Positions 1 to 9,841 of a stretch of 64,000 nt of DNA are shown piece after piece. Under the pieces are notes generated by a model. The model was given only the letters and a program-made list of their open reading frames with translations, searched no databases and had not been told where the DNA came from. The position numbers and the translations under genes were made by a program. Every line of letters starts with the position of its first letter. Position 1 is the first letter of the stretch. The stretch comes from Ichthyophis bannanicus (lineage: Eukaryota > Chordata > Amphibia > Gymnophiona > Ichthyophiidae): contig CM066043.1 in NCBI GenBank assembly GCA_033557465.1, positions 74,864,662 to 74,928,661 on the forward strand. Direction: 5' to 3'.

Positions 1-2
1 AA

Positions 3-557
3 GCCCTAGTGTCAGAGCCTCCGTACACTAGGTTCTACAAGAATAGGGTTGTACTGCGGACCCACCCTAAGTTCCTTCCGAAGGTGGTCTCCCACTTCCA
101 CATCAACCAGGAGGTGGTTCTTCCGACCTTTTTTCCCAGGCCGCACGCCAGCCGAGCGAAAACTCTGCTGCACACCCTGGACTGTAGAAGAGCCTTATCC
201 TTCTACCTTGACCGTACGCGAGAGCATAGGAAAGCCATCCAGCTTTTCGTATCTTTTGACCCCAATCGGTTGGGGGTACCTGTCTCTAAGCGTACTCTGT
301 CCTCCTGGATAGCCGACTGTATCGCCTGGTCTTACGGGGCAGCCGGTCTCTCCTTGGAGAGTCGTGTCACGGCTCATCGGGTCAGGGCGAAGGCCGCGTC
401 GGTGGCTCATCTCCGCTCTGTTCCATTGGCAGACATCTGCCGGGCCGCTACTTGGTCTTCAGGCCAGACCTTTGCGGCTCATTACTGCCTTGAAAGGGAG
501 TCCCGCAGGGACAGCGCTTTCGGCCAGGCAGTTCTCCACAATCTCTTTGAGGTTTAG
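3..557 (+). CDS. DIRS tyrosine recombinase, C-terminal part (5' truncated by window)
   Basis: The reading frame is open from the window edge to a TAG stop at 555-557, so the true start lies upstream. The encoded segment covers the catalytic C-terminal half of a DIRS integrase-type tyrosine recombinase. It has the H-x-x-R motif in TAHRVRAKAAS and the nucleophilic tyrosine in FAAHYCLE. It also shares the FLPKVVSHFHINQ and DICRAATW blocks with the other copies in this window. These enzymes are thought to integrate a circular DNA copy. No stop or frameshift is visible in the part present, which makes this the cleanest YR C-terminus of family 2 here. Arginine I, expected in an ARRISEL-like block, is outside the window. 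Confidence 0.85.
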   Translation, partial: ALVSEPPYTRFYKNRVVLRTHPKFLPKVVSHFHINQEVVLPTFFPRPHASRAKTLLHTLDCRRALSFYLDRTREHRKAIQLFVSFDPNRLGVPVSKRTLSSWIADCIAWSYGAAGLSLESRVTAHRVRAKAASVAHLRSVPLADICRAATWSSGQTFAAHYCLERESRRDSAFGQAVLHNLFEV

Positions 558-689
558 GCAACTCCTCCCTCCGGCCCTAGTGTTGGGCTACCGGCCGGAT
601 TCGTATTCCGAGAAGACTCTTTCCCTCTGTACTGTTGAGCTTGAGGGAGCTCTTTTAGACTTGAGGTCTCCGGTAGCCTTAAGCTTGGG

Positions 690-790
690 AGTCCCATAAG
701 TGAGGACTGACTTCCTGCTTGGTCCTGGAGAAAGAGTAGTTACTCACCTGTAACAGGTGTTCTCCAGGAGCAGCAGGAATCAGTCATCAC
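690..790. repeat. Internal complementary region (ICR) of element 0
   Basis: The first half (from AGTCCCATAAGTGAGGACTG) is the complement of a family-2 left end such as the one at 13698. The second half (about 728-790) is the reverse complement of the right terminal repeat at 996-1058. The two halves abut, giving the circle-junction-like sequence expected of a DIRS ICR. It includes the 15-bp palindrome CACCTGTAACAGGTG. Confidence 0.8.
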
Positions 791-1227
791 TACCCTCCCT
801 CCTCCCCTGGAGTTGCAGTCATTCTTATTGCATATTTGCTAACTTTTGCTGTCTTTCCGCTATGTCATCAGACTGAGCAAGATGGAATCCCTGGGCGGGA
901 ATGGGACCGCGCATGCGCGCTGCAATTCCAAAAGGCTTTCTGCGAAAGCTGGGGAAAATTGCTCTGCGAGGGCTCCGTCGGCTGACGTCACCCATAAGTG
1001 AGGACTGATTCCTGCTGCTCCTGGAGAACACCTGTTAGAGGTGAGTAACTACTCTTTCCTGCTCCTCCAAACACAGAGCCCCCCCCTCTTTCCTTCCAGC
1101 ATGCAGGGGTGGTCCTCCCACACAGCCCTTCTCTGCAGAGGTTGGTAACGTTGGTGCAAGGGCCCTAACCCCAGAAGTCTTGCACTGTTTTTATAAAAAT
1201 AAAAAAATGTAAAAAAAACAAAGCATG

Positions 1228-1398
1228 TGATCTCCAGGAACAAGCAGGAATGAGTCTTCACATATGGGTACGTCGGTACCGACGGAGCCTGCGCAGGAAT
1301 GCTCCCCAGCATCCAAAAAGAAAGCTTTTGGGATCATCCCACATGCATGCGCGCTGCCTTCCCGCCCATTCACTTCCCTCTCATCAGTTTTCCGTTTT
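1228..1398 (+). repeat. Left inverted terminal repeat of element A (probable promoter region)
   Basis: It begins near GATCTCCAGGAACAAGCAGG. Its reverse complement recurs at 11361-11530, including the CTCCCCAGCATCC and AAAGCTTT blocks. The same left end starts copies F (40196), G (45500) and H (47589). In DIRS elements the left terminal repeat normally drives transcription. No clear TATA box is seen here. Confidence 0.82.
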
Positions 1399-1608
1399 CC
1401 GCGGAGCCGGCAGGACATATTCCTGTCACCGCAGAAAATTCTTCTTTTTATTCTTAGTTTTTTGTGGTCGCATCTGCCTTCCCCCGACGCCACCGGTACC
1501 GCCGGTGCTTTTCTTTCTTTTTACTAAAGAATTTCTTCTTTTCTTAGAAGATTTTTCCTGTTTAAGTGCCTGACGGTTTCTAGGCCACTAGGCCTCTATC
1601 CTTCCATT

Positions 1609-3447
1609 ATGGAAAAGCCAGCCACTATCCTTAAGAAATGCTCAAAGTGTGGCGATACAGATATATTTTCAGACACTCATACTTGGTGTCTAAAATGTTT
1701 AGGTCCTGACCATTGCCCACTGGAGTGTCTTTCCTGCTGGAGCTCAAACAGAAGAAGTCTTCAGGATCGAGCACAACTCAATACCCGGTTCACATCGCAC
1801 TCGATGTTACCAGCTAGAATATCTTCTTTTTCACAGGATCAGGTAACCAAACAAAAGTCTGTAAAGACTAGCCAATCCTCGAGTGGTAGATCTTCTTCTA
1901 AGCATCGAGATGGCTCTGGCCTTGCCCTCGAGGACAATTTGGCAATAAAGCCCCGGCGGGAGTCTTCGGGCTCCAAAGCATTAACGGGGCTCCAGGTTGT
2001 TCCCGAGGTTCTTACCTCGATGAACATACCTGGGCCATGCTCGGGGGTTGTGGCCGCTTCGAACGGTACCGACACCCCGGAATCGGCTATGGTGATGGAT
2101 GAAACACTCCTCACCGATGAACGTAGTCTAGCGCTCTCGGCTACTTCAGTACCGCTGGAGTTGCTACAGACTGTTCCTCGAGTATCGGTATCGGCTTCGG
2201 TTCCGGTACCGGTATCGACATCGGCATCGGTACCGTCGATGCTTCCTTCGATAGACTCGCTTCCTTCGATGCCTAGCCTGGAATCGATCTCTAGCATGGA
2301 AGATTCAGTACCGACTCGTCTCAGTACCGGCCTCGGGCGGTACCGAAGACATCGCTTTATCGAAAATACGATGCTTCATCCTTTCAAGTCTTCCGATCCC
2401 GATGACTGGGATGAATCCATCGGTACCGAGGCTAAGTTTTCAACAAGTCTAGCCTTTACCCCTCATTTTAGAGGGTGGTCCTCAGGGGAGATTTCTTTTC
2501 AAGCTTTTCTGCTTGATATGGCAAAGTTACTTGCCATTTCTATACCTGGTCAAGAATCCCTACCAGGGGATTCAGAGACCTTGCAATTCCCCTGGATTCC
2601 AAAGGAGGTTATCATACTTCCTTTGCATCAGGCCTTACAGGATCTACTATTAAGAATGTGGGAAACTCCTTTAACTGTAACTGTATCCCCACATTCTAAG
2701 ACACTTGACACTGTATACAAGGTGCCACCTTCTCCATGTTTTCAAAAGACTCAACTTCCTCATCATTCTATTGTTGTAGAATCAGCAATGAGGCAGATTA
2801 AGAGTGCAAAGAAGCACTCTTCTTATCCGCCAGGTCGTGAGTCTAGGACTTTAGATGCCTTTGGACGTCAATGCTTCCAGGCATCCATGCTTTCAGCAAG
2901 AATTATCTCATATATTTTATATATGGGATTATCTCTTGAAGAGGTCACAAAGAACTTAAAACTTTTGATGCCTTTTCTTCAAGAACATAAAAGGGCAGAC
3001 TTTTTCTTATTAGTCAGTCATGCTCAAAATGTCTCCAAATTCCTTAATCGTGCTTCCCTGGACTGTTTTGAGTCTATTAGCAGAACCTCTGCTATAGCCA
3101 TAGGAGCACGACGCATGGCCTGACTCCAAGCTTCAAACTTGGACAAATGGGTACAAGAAAGGCTGGGAAATACTCCTTGTACTGGTGAAAATCTCTTTAA
3201 CAAGGATGCTTTATTCCAAGCTAATCAGTTAAACACTGATATTATTGCTTGCAGAGGATTGTTCAAACTTTCCTCTATCCCAGCTAGTAAAAAATCTCCT
3301 AACAAACCTTATCCCCCTAAGGGGAAAAAGTTTTATTCATCTTCTACCCATCATGCAGATGTTTCCAAAGGAGGGCAACATCGTACCAGGCTAAGAAAAC
3401 CAAAGCCTCAACAGGCTCAGCAAACCCAGCAGTCGCAGGGTTTCTGA
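1609..3447 (+). pseudogene. DIRS gag-like ORF1 of element A, one in-frame TGA
   Basis: The ATG at 1609 opens a frame of 504 codons to a TGA at 3121-3123. The same frame then continues to 3447, about 613 codons in all. The N-terminus has three CxxC pairs (residues 11/14, 27/30, 40/43), a likely zinc-binding structural domain. A long Ser/Val/Pro/Thr-rich linker follows, encoded by GGTACC/GGTATCG-rich DNA. The conserved capsid-like C-terminal half contains LPHHSIVVESAM, RTLDAFGRQCFQ and SRTSAIAIGARR. In copies G and H the codon at 3121 is TGG (Trp), so TGA is a change here, but copy F has the same TGA. Otherwise the ORF is strikingly intact compared with the decayed pol. The product would assemble the retrotransposon particle; that role is inferred from position and family. 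Confidence 0.8.
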
Positions 3448-4514
3448 TATTTTATTCATTAAATCTCTTTTTCCTGTTGAGTTTCAGAACCGCTACTTCT
3501 TAACAACAGAAGCGTTTACAGTTCTTCTCATCCTTACTGAGAGGTCAGTGATACACTGCCTCAATCCTCCACTTTACGCATGAATCTTTTGCCAAGAGGA
3601 ATCCATTCTTTTAGCTCTTAGAGCTATTAAGGATAGTCATGCCCTACAGGTAACAGGTTTCTCCTCTCCTTTTAAAGTAAATAAAGGAGTAACAACTAAT
3701 TACAAGGTATGCTATGCCCTTCACCTTGACAGTTGTCCTGTACGAGGATATCTCATATTTTTGACTGCAGGGGAGCTTTACCTTTTTCAGAGACTTACCA
3801 AATTGTAAGTCTTCACAACTCTGTATTACTTTCTATCCCTCTTAGTCGAGACTCCACTCTAAGAGTGATACTATTTGACTGGAGGGCTTACCCTTTAAGC
3901 CATCGGATGGTCTTCAATACCTACTCCAGTAAGTGATTTCCATACAGAGTTTCTCCCCTCTGCAATCTTTTCAAATATTTCTTTTAAGACAGCTTATCAG
4001 ACCATAATTGGGATTTATCACTTCTAATTATGTCTGTCGGTCCTTTTCCAATCTATAGGACCTAACCTCTTCTGCTGCCTTAATAACACATAATTCCAAG
4101 AGAGGTTCCAAAACCTACTTGGACAATTTATCGTTGCAGGCAACCGGCCTGTCTACTATTCTTAGCCATCTTCAATTCTTTGGCTCCCACAGAATAGATT
4201 AGGTTGCACACTGGCAATTAAACAGCCAGATCTTACCTAAGCAACCTACAACATGCTCTCTGCAATTCTACAAAAAGCTCTGCAACTATGGGCCTTTGCC
4301 AGAGAGCGTCAGAGTCATTCCTGGTGGGTAACATCCAGATGGTTAAAAGGCTTTGCCCAGTCATGCTCCCACATGACCGGGTTTTTTCCTACTCTTACCA
4401 TCTTCCTTAAAATTTCATTTTAGGGAAAATAAACCAGGGCTTAGATCACGGGAAAGTATAAAGAATTGCTTAATTCCCTGAGTTGTTCCACATCTCCAGT
4501 GGAACTCTTCCAAT
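3448..4514 (+). pseudogene. Decayed pol (RT-RNase H) remnant of element A, upstream of the LINE
   Basis: No long frame survives. Near 4250-4330 there is residual DNA similarity to the RNase H region of copies H and I, including the equivalent of 'CNEALRLWALAREHQ'. The stretch is about 1 kb shorter than the corresponding part of H, so it has lost sequence by deletion as well as substitution. Confidence 0.6.
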
Positions 4515-4532
4515 AGGGATGCATTTCTTTTT
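4515..4532. repeat. Target-site duplication, left copy (LINE in element A)
   Basis: AGGGATGCATTTCTTTTT occurs here and identically at 9989-10006, flanking the minus-strand LINE. The last T residues merge with the poly-T that represents the LINE's poly(A) tail. Confidence 0.9.
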
Positions 4533-4545
4533 TTTTTTTTAAACT

Positions 4546-4551
4546 TTTATT
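4546..4551 (-). promoter_or_regulatory. Polyadenylation signal of the LINE
   Basis: AATAAA on the minus strand, just upstream of the poly(A) tract that ends the element. Confidence 0.7.
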
Positions 4552-4770
4552 TTCATTTTGCAACAAACAAAAGAAACAACACACCAAAGGAGACAAAACA
4601 AGTATACAATAAAGAAAAGTAAACCCAATTACCCCCCACCCCCACGCTTCTTCTCTAGCTGATTATGTCAGCATGTGAGCGCTTCCAAACAACAGTGATT
4701 ATACATCAAAACAATCAAAAGAGTATCTGCGATACAGAATAATAATCATGGGACAAAGATATATACAAAT

Positions 4771-7700
4771 TTAGACAGTCAGATGAGAGCATTGAGCAGA
4801 ATGTACATAGTCATTGAGCATCTTCCATTTAGACCGATGATGAGGAGTCTGAATGGGGGAAGCAAATATACGAGGTATTTGTTCATATTTACTGTAGAGA
4901 CAGACATGATTCCACCATTCATTGGGGCTCAGATGGGAGCTATTTTTCCAGTATTTCGTAATTAGGGAAATAGCAATGCCAAGCATAAAGTCCAGAAGGA
5001 AGTAAGCCGTTTTTGGGAGAGAGGGGATCCCCGCAGCTGAGCGAAGTCCCACTATCCTCCAAGAAAGGGGCTCTTGAAAGTGCAAAATAGACTGGATACG
5101 ACCCCAGACCCGACGCCAGTAATACTGTAGTGCGGGACATTCATACATAACATGAGGTAGTGAACCAATGGCCGCATGACATGTCCAACAACTATTGCCC
5201 TGAGTAGTATTCCATTTGGCTAATCTGTCAGGAGTGTAAAAACACCGGTGGGCTAGAAAGAAGAGTGTCTGAGTGAGTGAGGCGGATCGGGAGACCCGTG
5301 TCACTCTACTCCAGACAAGGCTCCATTGCTCCGGGGTCAAAGTCACATGCAATTCTCTCTCCCATGCTTTCTGCGCTATAGGGGTATCTCTCGTTATAGC
5401 ATTACATAAGGTTTTGTAAAAATTGGATGCTACACCCGGTGAACTACCGATAGATCGGATAGTCTCCAACCAACCTTGTGTAGGGGAGGCCGATGGCGGG
5501 AGCACCTTAGCACTCCGAAGGCAATGCTGAAGTTGCACCAACTGAAAGTAGTGTTTCGCTGGGAGACCAAATTCAATTTGCAATTCACTAAAAGTTTTCC
5601 AGCGACCTTCATGGAACAACTGACTAGGAATCCAAATGCCCCTAGTGTACCAGGGGCTCCACGCCATCGGCTTATTTTGTATTCGAAATCGAGTATTGTA
5701 CCAAAGTGGGAGCTTGTCTAACGGACAGAGTCGGGAGTCTAAAGAGTGCATAAGATTATTAAAGGCACCTAAGGTGTCTAAAAGCATTGGTGGAAAGTGG
5801 GAGTCTGATGGGAGAGTCATACCAGGAAGAAAAGTAAGAGGAATCGGTTTGCAAAGGTCCTCTTCTATGTCTAGCCACACAGGTCTACTCGGTACTGGAT
5901 CTTCTAGCCAACGAGCGCCTTGTTTGAGAAGAAAAGATTGATGATACTTCAGGAAATCAGGGAATCTGACACCCCCATTTTCCTTATCTGCTTGCAGCTT
6001 ATGTTTCGCTATCCTAGGTGTCTTGTTTTGCCACAAGTATCTAGTCAGAAGGCCCTCTATATCTTTATATATACGTCGAGGTAAAAGACAGGGCAACATT
6101 TCTAAGATATAATTCACTTTCGGAACAATCATCATTTTTATGGTTTCTAATCGACCCCACCAGGTAAGTGTTAAAGGAGTCCAGCGATGAGTAAGCGCCC
6201 GGACTTTAGAGGTTAAGTCTTTGGCATTGAAGGAGATAGTGTCTTCCAAAGGAGAACAATAGTGAACCCCAAGGTATTTGACCATGCGAGGTTGCCATAA
6301 AAAGGGGAAGGATTGCATATCTGCCTGATGAAGCAAAGGATTTAATGGAAAGGCTACCGACTTGGTCCAATTTATCTTATAACCGGACAGTTGTGAGTAT
6401 TTACCAATTTGCTCTAGGACAGCCGGTACTGAGTCTAAAGAGACAAAAAGCATAAGGTCATCAGCATACGCTGAAATTTTGATTTCCCTATGGGTGAAGG
6501 GGACTCCATGAATCTCCTCCGATTGCCGGATTAGTAAAGCCAAGGGTTCGAGTGCAAGATCGAAGAGAAGTGGAGACAGTGGGCATCCCTGGCGAGTGCC
6601 GCGTTGAAGAGGAAAAGGCTGAGACTTTAAAGCATTGGCACATATACTGGCTGTAGGCTGTGCGTACATGGTGCGAAGACAACGGAGAAAACCTTCCCCG
6701 AATCCGTACCAGCGGAGGACTGCAAATAGGAAGGGCCACTCTAAGCGATCAAAGGCCTTCTCAGCATCAAGTGAGAGGCCAACAAATGGGCGATCAAGAT
6801 TAACTGCGGTAGTCAGTACATGGCATAGAGTCCGAGCATTGTCAGCAGTTGATCTACCAGGAATGAAACCGCATTGATCTGGGTGTATTAAGGTAGGCAT
6901 CCTATCAGAGAGCCGGGTAGAGAGAATGGTGGCAAATATTTTATAGTCCGCGTTTAGGAGGGAAATTGGACGATAATTAGCTGTTAGTTGCGGGTCTCTC
7001 CCCTCTTTCTCAAAAACTACTATATTTGCCATTGAAAAGGACCCAGAAGGAGAACCCTCCTCGGCCAGAGCAGAAAAATAAAGTTTCAAAACTGGAGCTA
7101 AGTCAGCGTGAAAGGTTTTGTAGAATTCAGCAGGGAGACCGTCTGGGCCTACGGCTCGACCTGAGGCACATTTCTTGATAGCAGAATGAATTTCTGAGAC
7201 AGTAAATGGTGTGTCCAAGGCCACTCTATCTTCATCAGATAGGGTCGGTCTTTGTACCCCTGAAAGTAAGCGTTCAAATACATCTGGCTCAAAATCACAT
7301 TCAGATTGATAAAGCCGAGTATAAAAATCACGAAAGAGTTCTAGGATTTCGGTATCTTTAGTGACCAAACCCCCCCCCGACGGATTACGGAGGGCGGTAA
7401 CACGCTTGGCTTCTTTTTGACCTTTTAGGGCATTTGCTAATAATTTGCCAGCACGATTATTTTCCCGATAATATAGCCCTTGTTGTGATTCAATATTTTT
7501 AACAGCAGCAGTGTACAAAAGCTGATTGTATTGAAAACGCAAGCGTTGTAAACGGAGTAAAATACATGGGTCAGTACGGGACGTGAGGAGACGCTCCCCA
7601 GCTTGTATCTGCTGCTCTAGAATCAGTAAATGCTGCTTTCTTTGTTTCCCCTGCCGAATTTGATAGCTAGTTATAGTTGCGCGGATAGATGCTTTAAAAC

Positions 7701-8562
7701 CCTCCCACCAAGCCCAGCTCGCTGTGTCATGGGGTGAGTTAAAATGAAAATAATCTTGGATAGCGGCCTTTATATCAACCTGAAAATCTTTTTGACCCAG
7801 TAGGGATCTATCAAAAAACCAAGCTCGGGGAGAATCGTCCCGCGCAGTGACATGCAATGATAAAGATATGGCAGCATGATCTGAAATATGGAGAGGATGA
7901 GTCCTAGTCGTGTCTACTTGAGAAATCAGTGCTTTGGAAATGAGAAAGAAATCTATTCTAGATTGGGAGTGATGGGGGGCAGAAAAGAAAGTGAACTCTA
8001 AGTCGGAGGGGTGAAGCAGCCTCCATATATCTACCAGCGCAAGATCTTGCATCAGAGCTGTAAGGGTAGCAAGACTCTTGGGTGGACTACTCGTTCTAGG
8101 CGGCTGTCTATCTATCAGAGGGTCTAACACTTGATTAAAATCACCACCAAGTATTAATGGAGTATTGGCAGAGGCCTGTGCCAACTGCGCAATACTTGCA
8201 TAGTAAGCAGGGTTGTCCACATTCGGGGCATAAATGCAAATACATGTAAATTCACTATCTCCAACCTTAAGATGTACTCGGGCCCATCTACCCTCCTTGT
8301 CAGCGCTAGTATCAATTACAGTAGCTTGCAAAGATTTCTTAACCAGAATGGCTACCCCGCACCGTTTGGAAACGGCGGGAGAATAGGCAGCCACCATGTA
8401 AGGCTTAACATTGAGTTTCAGTGTTTCAGCAGAGTTTAAGTGCGTTTCCTGAAGAAACGCTAAATCAGCATGCTCATGGCTAAGATAGCTAAGGATTTTC
8501 TTTCTTTTGATTGGACTATTAATGCCCTTTACGTTGAGTGATAAGATTTTACATAAGGCCAT
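4771..8562 (-). CDS. LINE ORF2: AP endonuclease-reverse transcriptase (1263 aa)
   Basis: This is an uninterrupted frame close to the usual length of L1 ORF2 proteins. The N-terminal apurinic-endonuclease domain shows LSLNVKG (N10), LQETH (E39), GGDFNQ, SRIDFFLIS and the SDH motif near residue 228. The reverse transcriptase domain contains GPDGLPAEFYK, NYRPISLLNADYK, QCGFIPGRSTADN, LDAEKAFDRLEW, RQGCPLSPLLF and the catalytic YADD at about residues 698-701. A C-terminal CCHC-type knuckle (CWTC...H....C) lies near residues 1123-1143. The protein would nick the target and copy element RNA by target-primed reverse transcription. The ATG at 8562 sits just before the endonuclease start, as in related elements. 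No catalytic residue appears lost. Confidence 0.95.
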   Translation of the reverse strand: MALCKILSLNVKGINSPIKRKKILSYLSHEHADLAFLQETHLNSAETLKLNVKPYMVAAYSPAVSKRCGVAILVKKSLQATVIDTSADKEGRWARVHLKVGDSEFTCICIYAPNVDNPAYYASIAQLAQASANTPLILGGDFNQVLDPLIDRQPPRTSSPPKSLATLTALMQDLALVDIWRLLHPSDLEFTFFSAPHHSQSRIDFFLISKALISQVDTTRTHPLHISDHAAISLSLHVTARDDSPRAWFFDRSLLGQKDFQVDIKAAIQDYFHFNSPHDTASWAWWEGFKASIRATITSYQIRQGKQRKQHLLILEQQIQAGERLLTSRTDPCILLRLQRLRFQYNQLLYTAAVKNIESQQGLYYRENNRAGKLLANALKGQKEAKRVTALRNPSGGGLVTKDTEILELFRDFYTRLYQSECDFEPDVFERLLSGVQRPTLSDEDRVALDTPFTVSEIHSAIKKCASGRAVGPDGLPAEFYKTFHADLAPVLKLYFSALAEEGSPSGSFSMANIVVFEKEGRDPQLTANYRPISLLNADYKIFATILSTRLSDRMPTLIHPDQCGFIPGRSTADNARTLCHVLTTAVNLDRPFVGLSLDAEKAFDRLEWPFLFAVLRWYGFGEGFLRCLRTMYAQPTASICANALKSQPFPLQRGTRQGCPLSPLLFDLALEPLALLIRQSEEIHGVPFTHREIKISAYADDLMLFVSLDSVPAVLEQIGKYSQLSGYKINWTKSVAFPLNPLLHQADMQSFPFLWQPRMVKYLGVHYCSPLEDTISFNAKDLTSKVRALTHRWTPLTLTWWGRLETIKMMIVPKVNYILEMLPCLLPRRIYKDIEGLLTRYLWQNKTPRIAKHKLQADKENGGVRFPDFLKYHQSFLLKQGARWLEDPVPSRPVWLDIEEDLCKPIPLTFLPGMTLPSDSHFPPMLLDTLGAFNNLMHSLDSRLCPLDKLPLWYNTRFRIQNKPMAWSPWYTRGIWIPSQLFHEGRWKTFSELQIEFGLPAKHYFQLVQLQHCLRSAKVLPPSASPTQGWLETIRSIGSSPGVASNFYKTLCNAITRDTPIAQKAWERELHVTLTPEQWSLVWSRVTRVSRSASLTQTLFFLAHRCFYTPDRLAKWNTTQGNSCWTCHAAIGSLPHVMYECPALQYYWRRVWGRIQSILHFQEPLSWRIVGLRSAAGIPSLPKTAYFLLDFMLGIAISLITKYWKNSSHLSPNEWWNHVCLYSKYEQIPRIFASPIQTPHHRSKWKMLNDYVHSAQCSHLTV

Positions 8563-8992
8563 TCAGACAAGTTAAAAATTCTGAGCATGATAGCGCACAT
8601 AATTTCACAGTGTCCCTCATATTGACTGTATCTGGCTGTACATATGGCATAGAAGAAAATAAGCTTAGATAATACAATGAAGCGCCCCACATTAAAAAAG
8701 AAAAACCGCAGCGCGGTAGAGAAGAAGCAGAACCCCAAAAATTACTGGCGACCATGTGTCTGCGGGGAGAAGCCCCAGAGAAGGCCGAAATTGAGAAAAC
8801 ACATAACCTGTAGGACTGTGCGTGCTCCGAATCCGACCGAGGCACACATCATGGAGGGATAGGAGACCAAAAACAAAAGTCATAGAAAGAAAGAAAGAAA
8901 GTCCAGGTAGTCTCTGTGCTTGACTATGACCGCCGCATCGGGCCCTTCAAAATGGCGGACAGAGCCGGCAAATAAAAGTCCAAGTCGTTGGA

Positions 8993-9841
8993 TTAGCGCA
9001 TCTGCTCTGCTTCTTTGGAGTCTAAAAATGTTGATAGTAGATCAGGATCTTCGAATGTCCTGGTTTGGTTGTGGAGAGTCACTCGGAGCTTCGCGGGATA
9101 CAACAGGCCAAAGCGAGCCTGTAGCTGTTGAAGTCGAGGGCGAAAAGCAAGGAGTTTCTTCCGTCGGTCAACGGTAGGCTTTGCCAAATCAGGGAAGAAG
9201 GAGACTTTGTGACCTTCAAATTCCAAATGATGGTTCGCCCGGGCAGCATTTAAAATTTGTTCCACTTGTTGATATCGTAGCAAGCGGAAGATAATAGGCC
9301 GGGGGGTCGTTCGGTTGAGCGCCATGTGGGTAGGAACACGGTGTGCACGATCGATTTCCAGTTCTTTATGAAAGGTGATCTTCAGCAAGGAGGGAAGAGT
9401 TTTGAGCAGGAATTCTCTCATATCTCCCGCTTCCACCCCCTCCGGTATTCCAATGAGCCTCACATTGTTGCGACGGGCTCGATTATTGCTATCTTCTAAC
9501 TCCTTTTGAAGATTCTGTATCTGGCGCTCAGCCTTGTCCAGTGTGCCCAAGTGCACCGCGTGCGAGTCGAGGACCCCCGCCATATTGTCCTGCCGTAATG
9601 AGAGACTTTCAAGTCGGTCCTGGAGTACTCCAAAGTCTTCTCGCATGGCTCTAAGCGCTTCTCCATTGGACTGCACCAATTCCTTCACGCCGCGGATTTC
9701 CTCTAAAATCTCCAGGTGCATCTCGGGGTTTTCCCGAAATGGAGCCATCTTCTGTGGGGAGGACACCTCTGTTTTGGAGCGTTTTCCGTGAGAAGAAGAA
9801 GGAGACCCGAAGTCCAAGCGCGCTGGTTTATGGGCCGCCAT
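8993..9841 (-). CDS. LINE ORF1: L1-type RNA-binding chaperone (282 aa)
   Basis: The frame is open from ATG at 9841. It begins with a basic, Ser-rich N-terminus. A long heptad-rich coiled coil follows (about residues 45-125; LQDRLESLSLRQDNMAGVL, then IQNLQKELEDSNNRARR). An RRM-like core starting NVRLIGIPEGVE and a C-terminal domain rich in basic residues (RRKKLLAFRPRLQQL) complete the order. This coiled coil-RRM-CTD order is that of L1 ORF1p, which trimerises and coats the element RNA. The 5' leader is only about 150 bases, so any internal promoter must be compact. Confidence 0.92.
   Translation of the reverse strand: MAAHKPARLDFGSPSSSHGKRSKTEVSSPQKMAPFRENPEMHLEILEEIRGVKELVQSNGEALRAMREDFGVLQDRLESLSLRQDNMAGVLDSHAVHLGTLDKAERQIQNLQKELEDSNNRARRNNVRLIGIPEGVEAGDMREFLLKTLPSLLKITFHKELEIDRAHRVPTHMALNRTTPRPIIFRLLRYQQVEQILNAARANHHLEFEGHKVSFFPDLAKPTVDRRKKLLAFRPRLQQLQARFGLLYPAKLRVTLHNQTRTFEDPDLLSTFLDSKEAEQMR

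Larger units (their letters stand above)
1..1058 (+). mobile_element. 3' end of a DIRS-type retrotransposon (family 2, 'element 0')
   Basis: The segment holds the C-terminal part of a tyrosine recombinase, then an internal complementary region, then a right inverted terminal repeat. This order is characteristic of DIRS-order retrotransposons. The 5' part lies outside the window. The terminal repeat carries a perfect CRE octamer TGACGTCA (983-990), shared with element B. The right end is placed near 1058, where complementarity to the ICR stops. The following 170 bases (1059-1227) are an unrecognised spacer with an A-rich stretch. Confidence 0.88.

Noticed and set aside
690..1058. CRISPR-like or attachment-site repeat
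   Set aside because: Repeats are inverted, only two, and fit a DIRS ICR and terminal repeat; the genome is eukaryotic.
1839..2297. 152-codon minus-strand frame inside gag of A
   Set aside because: Antisense shadow of the Ser/Thr/Val repeat linker; no independent features.
4940..5740. Additional small frames on both strands within the LINE
   Set aside because: Shadows of ORF2.
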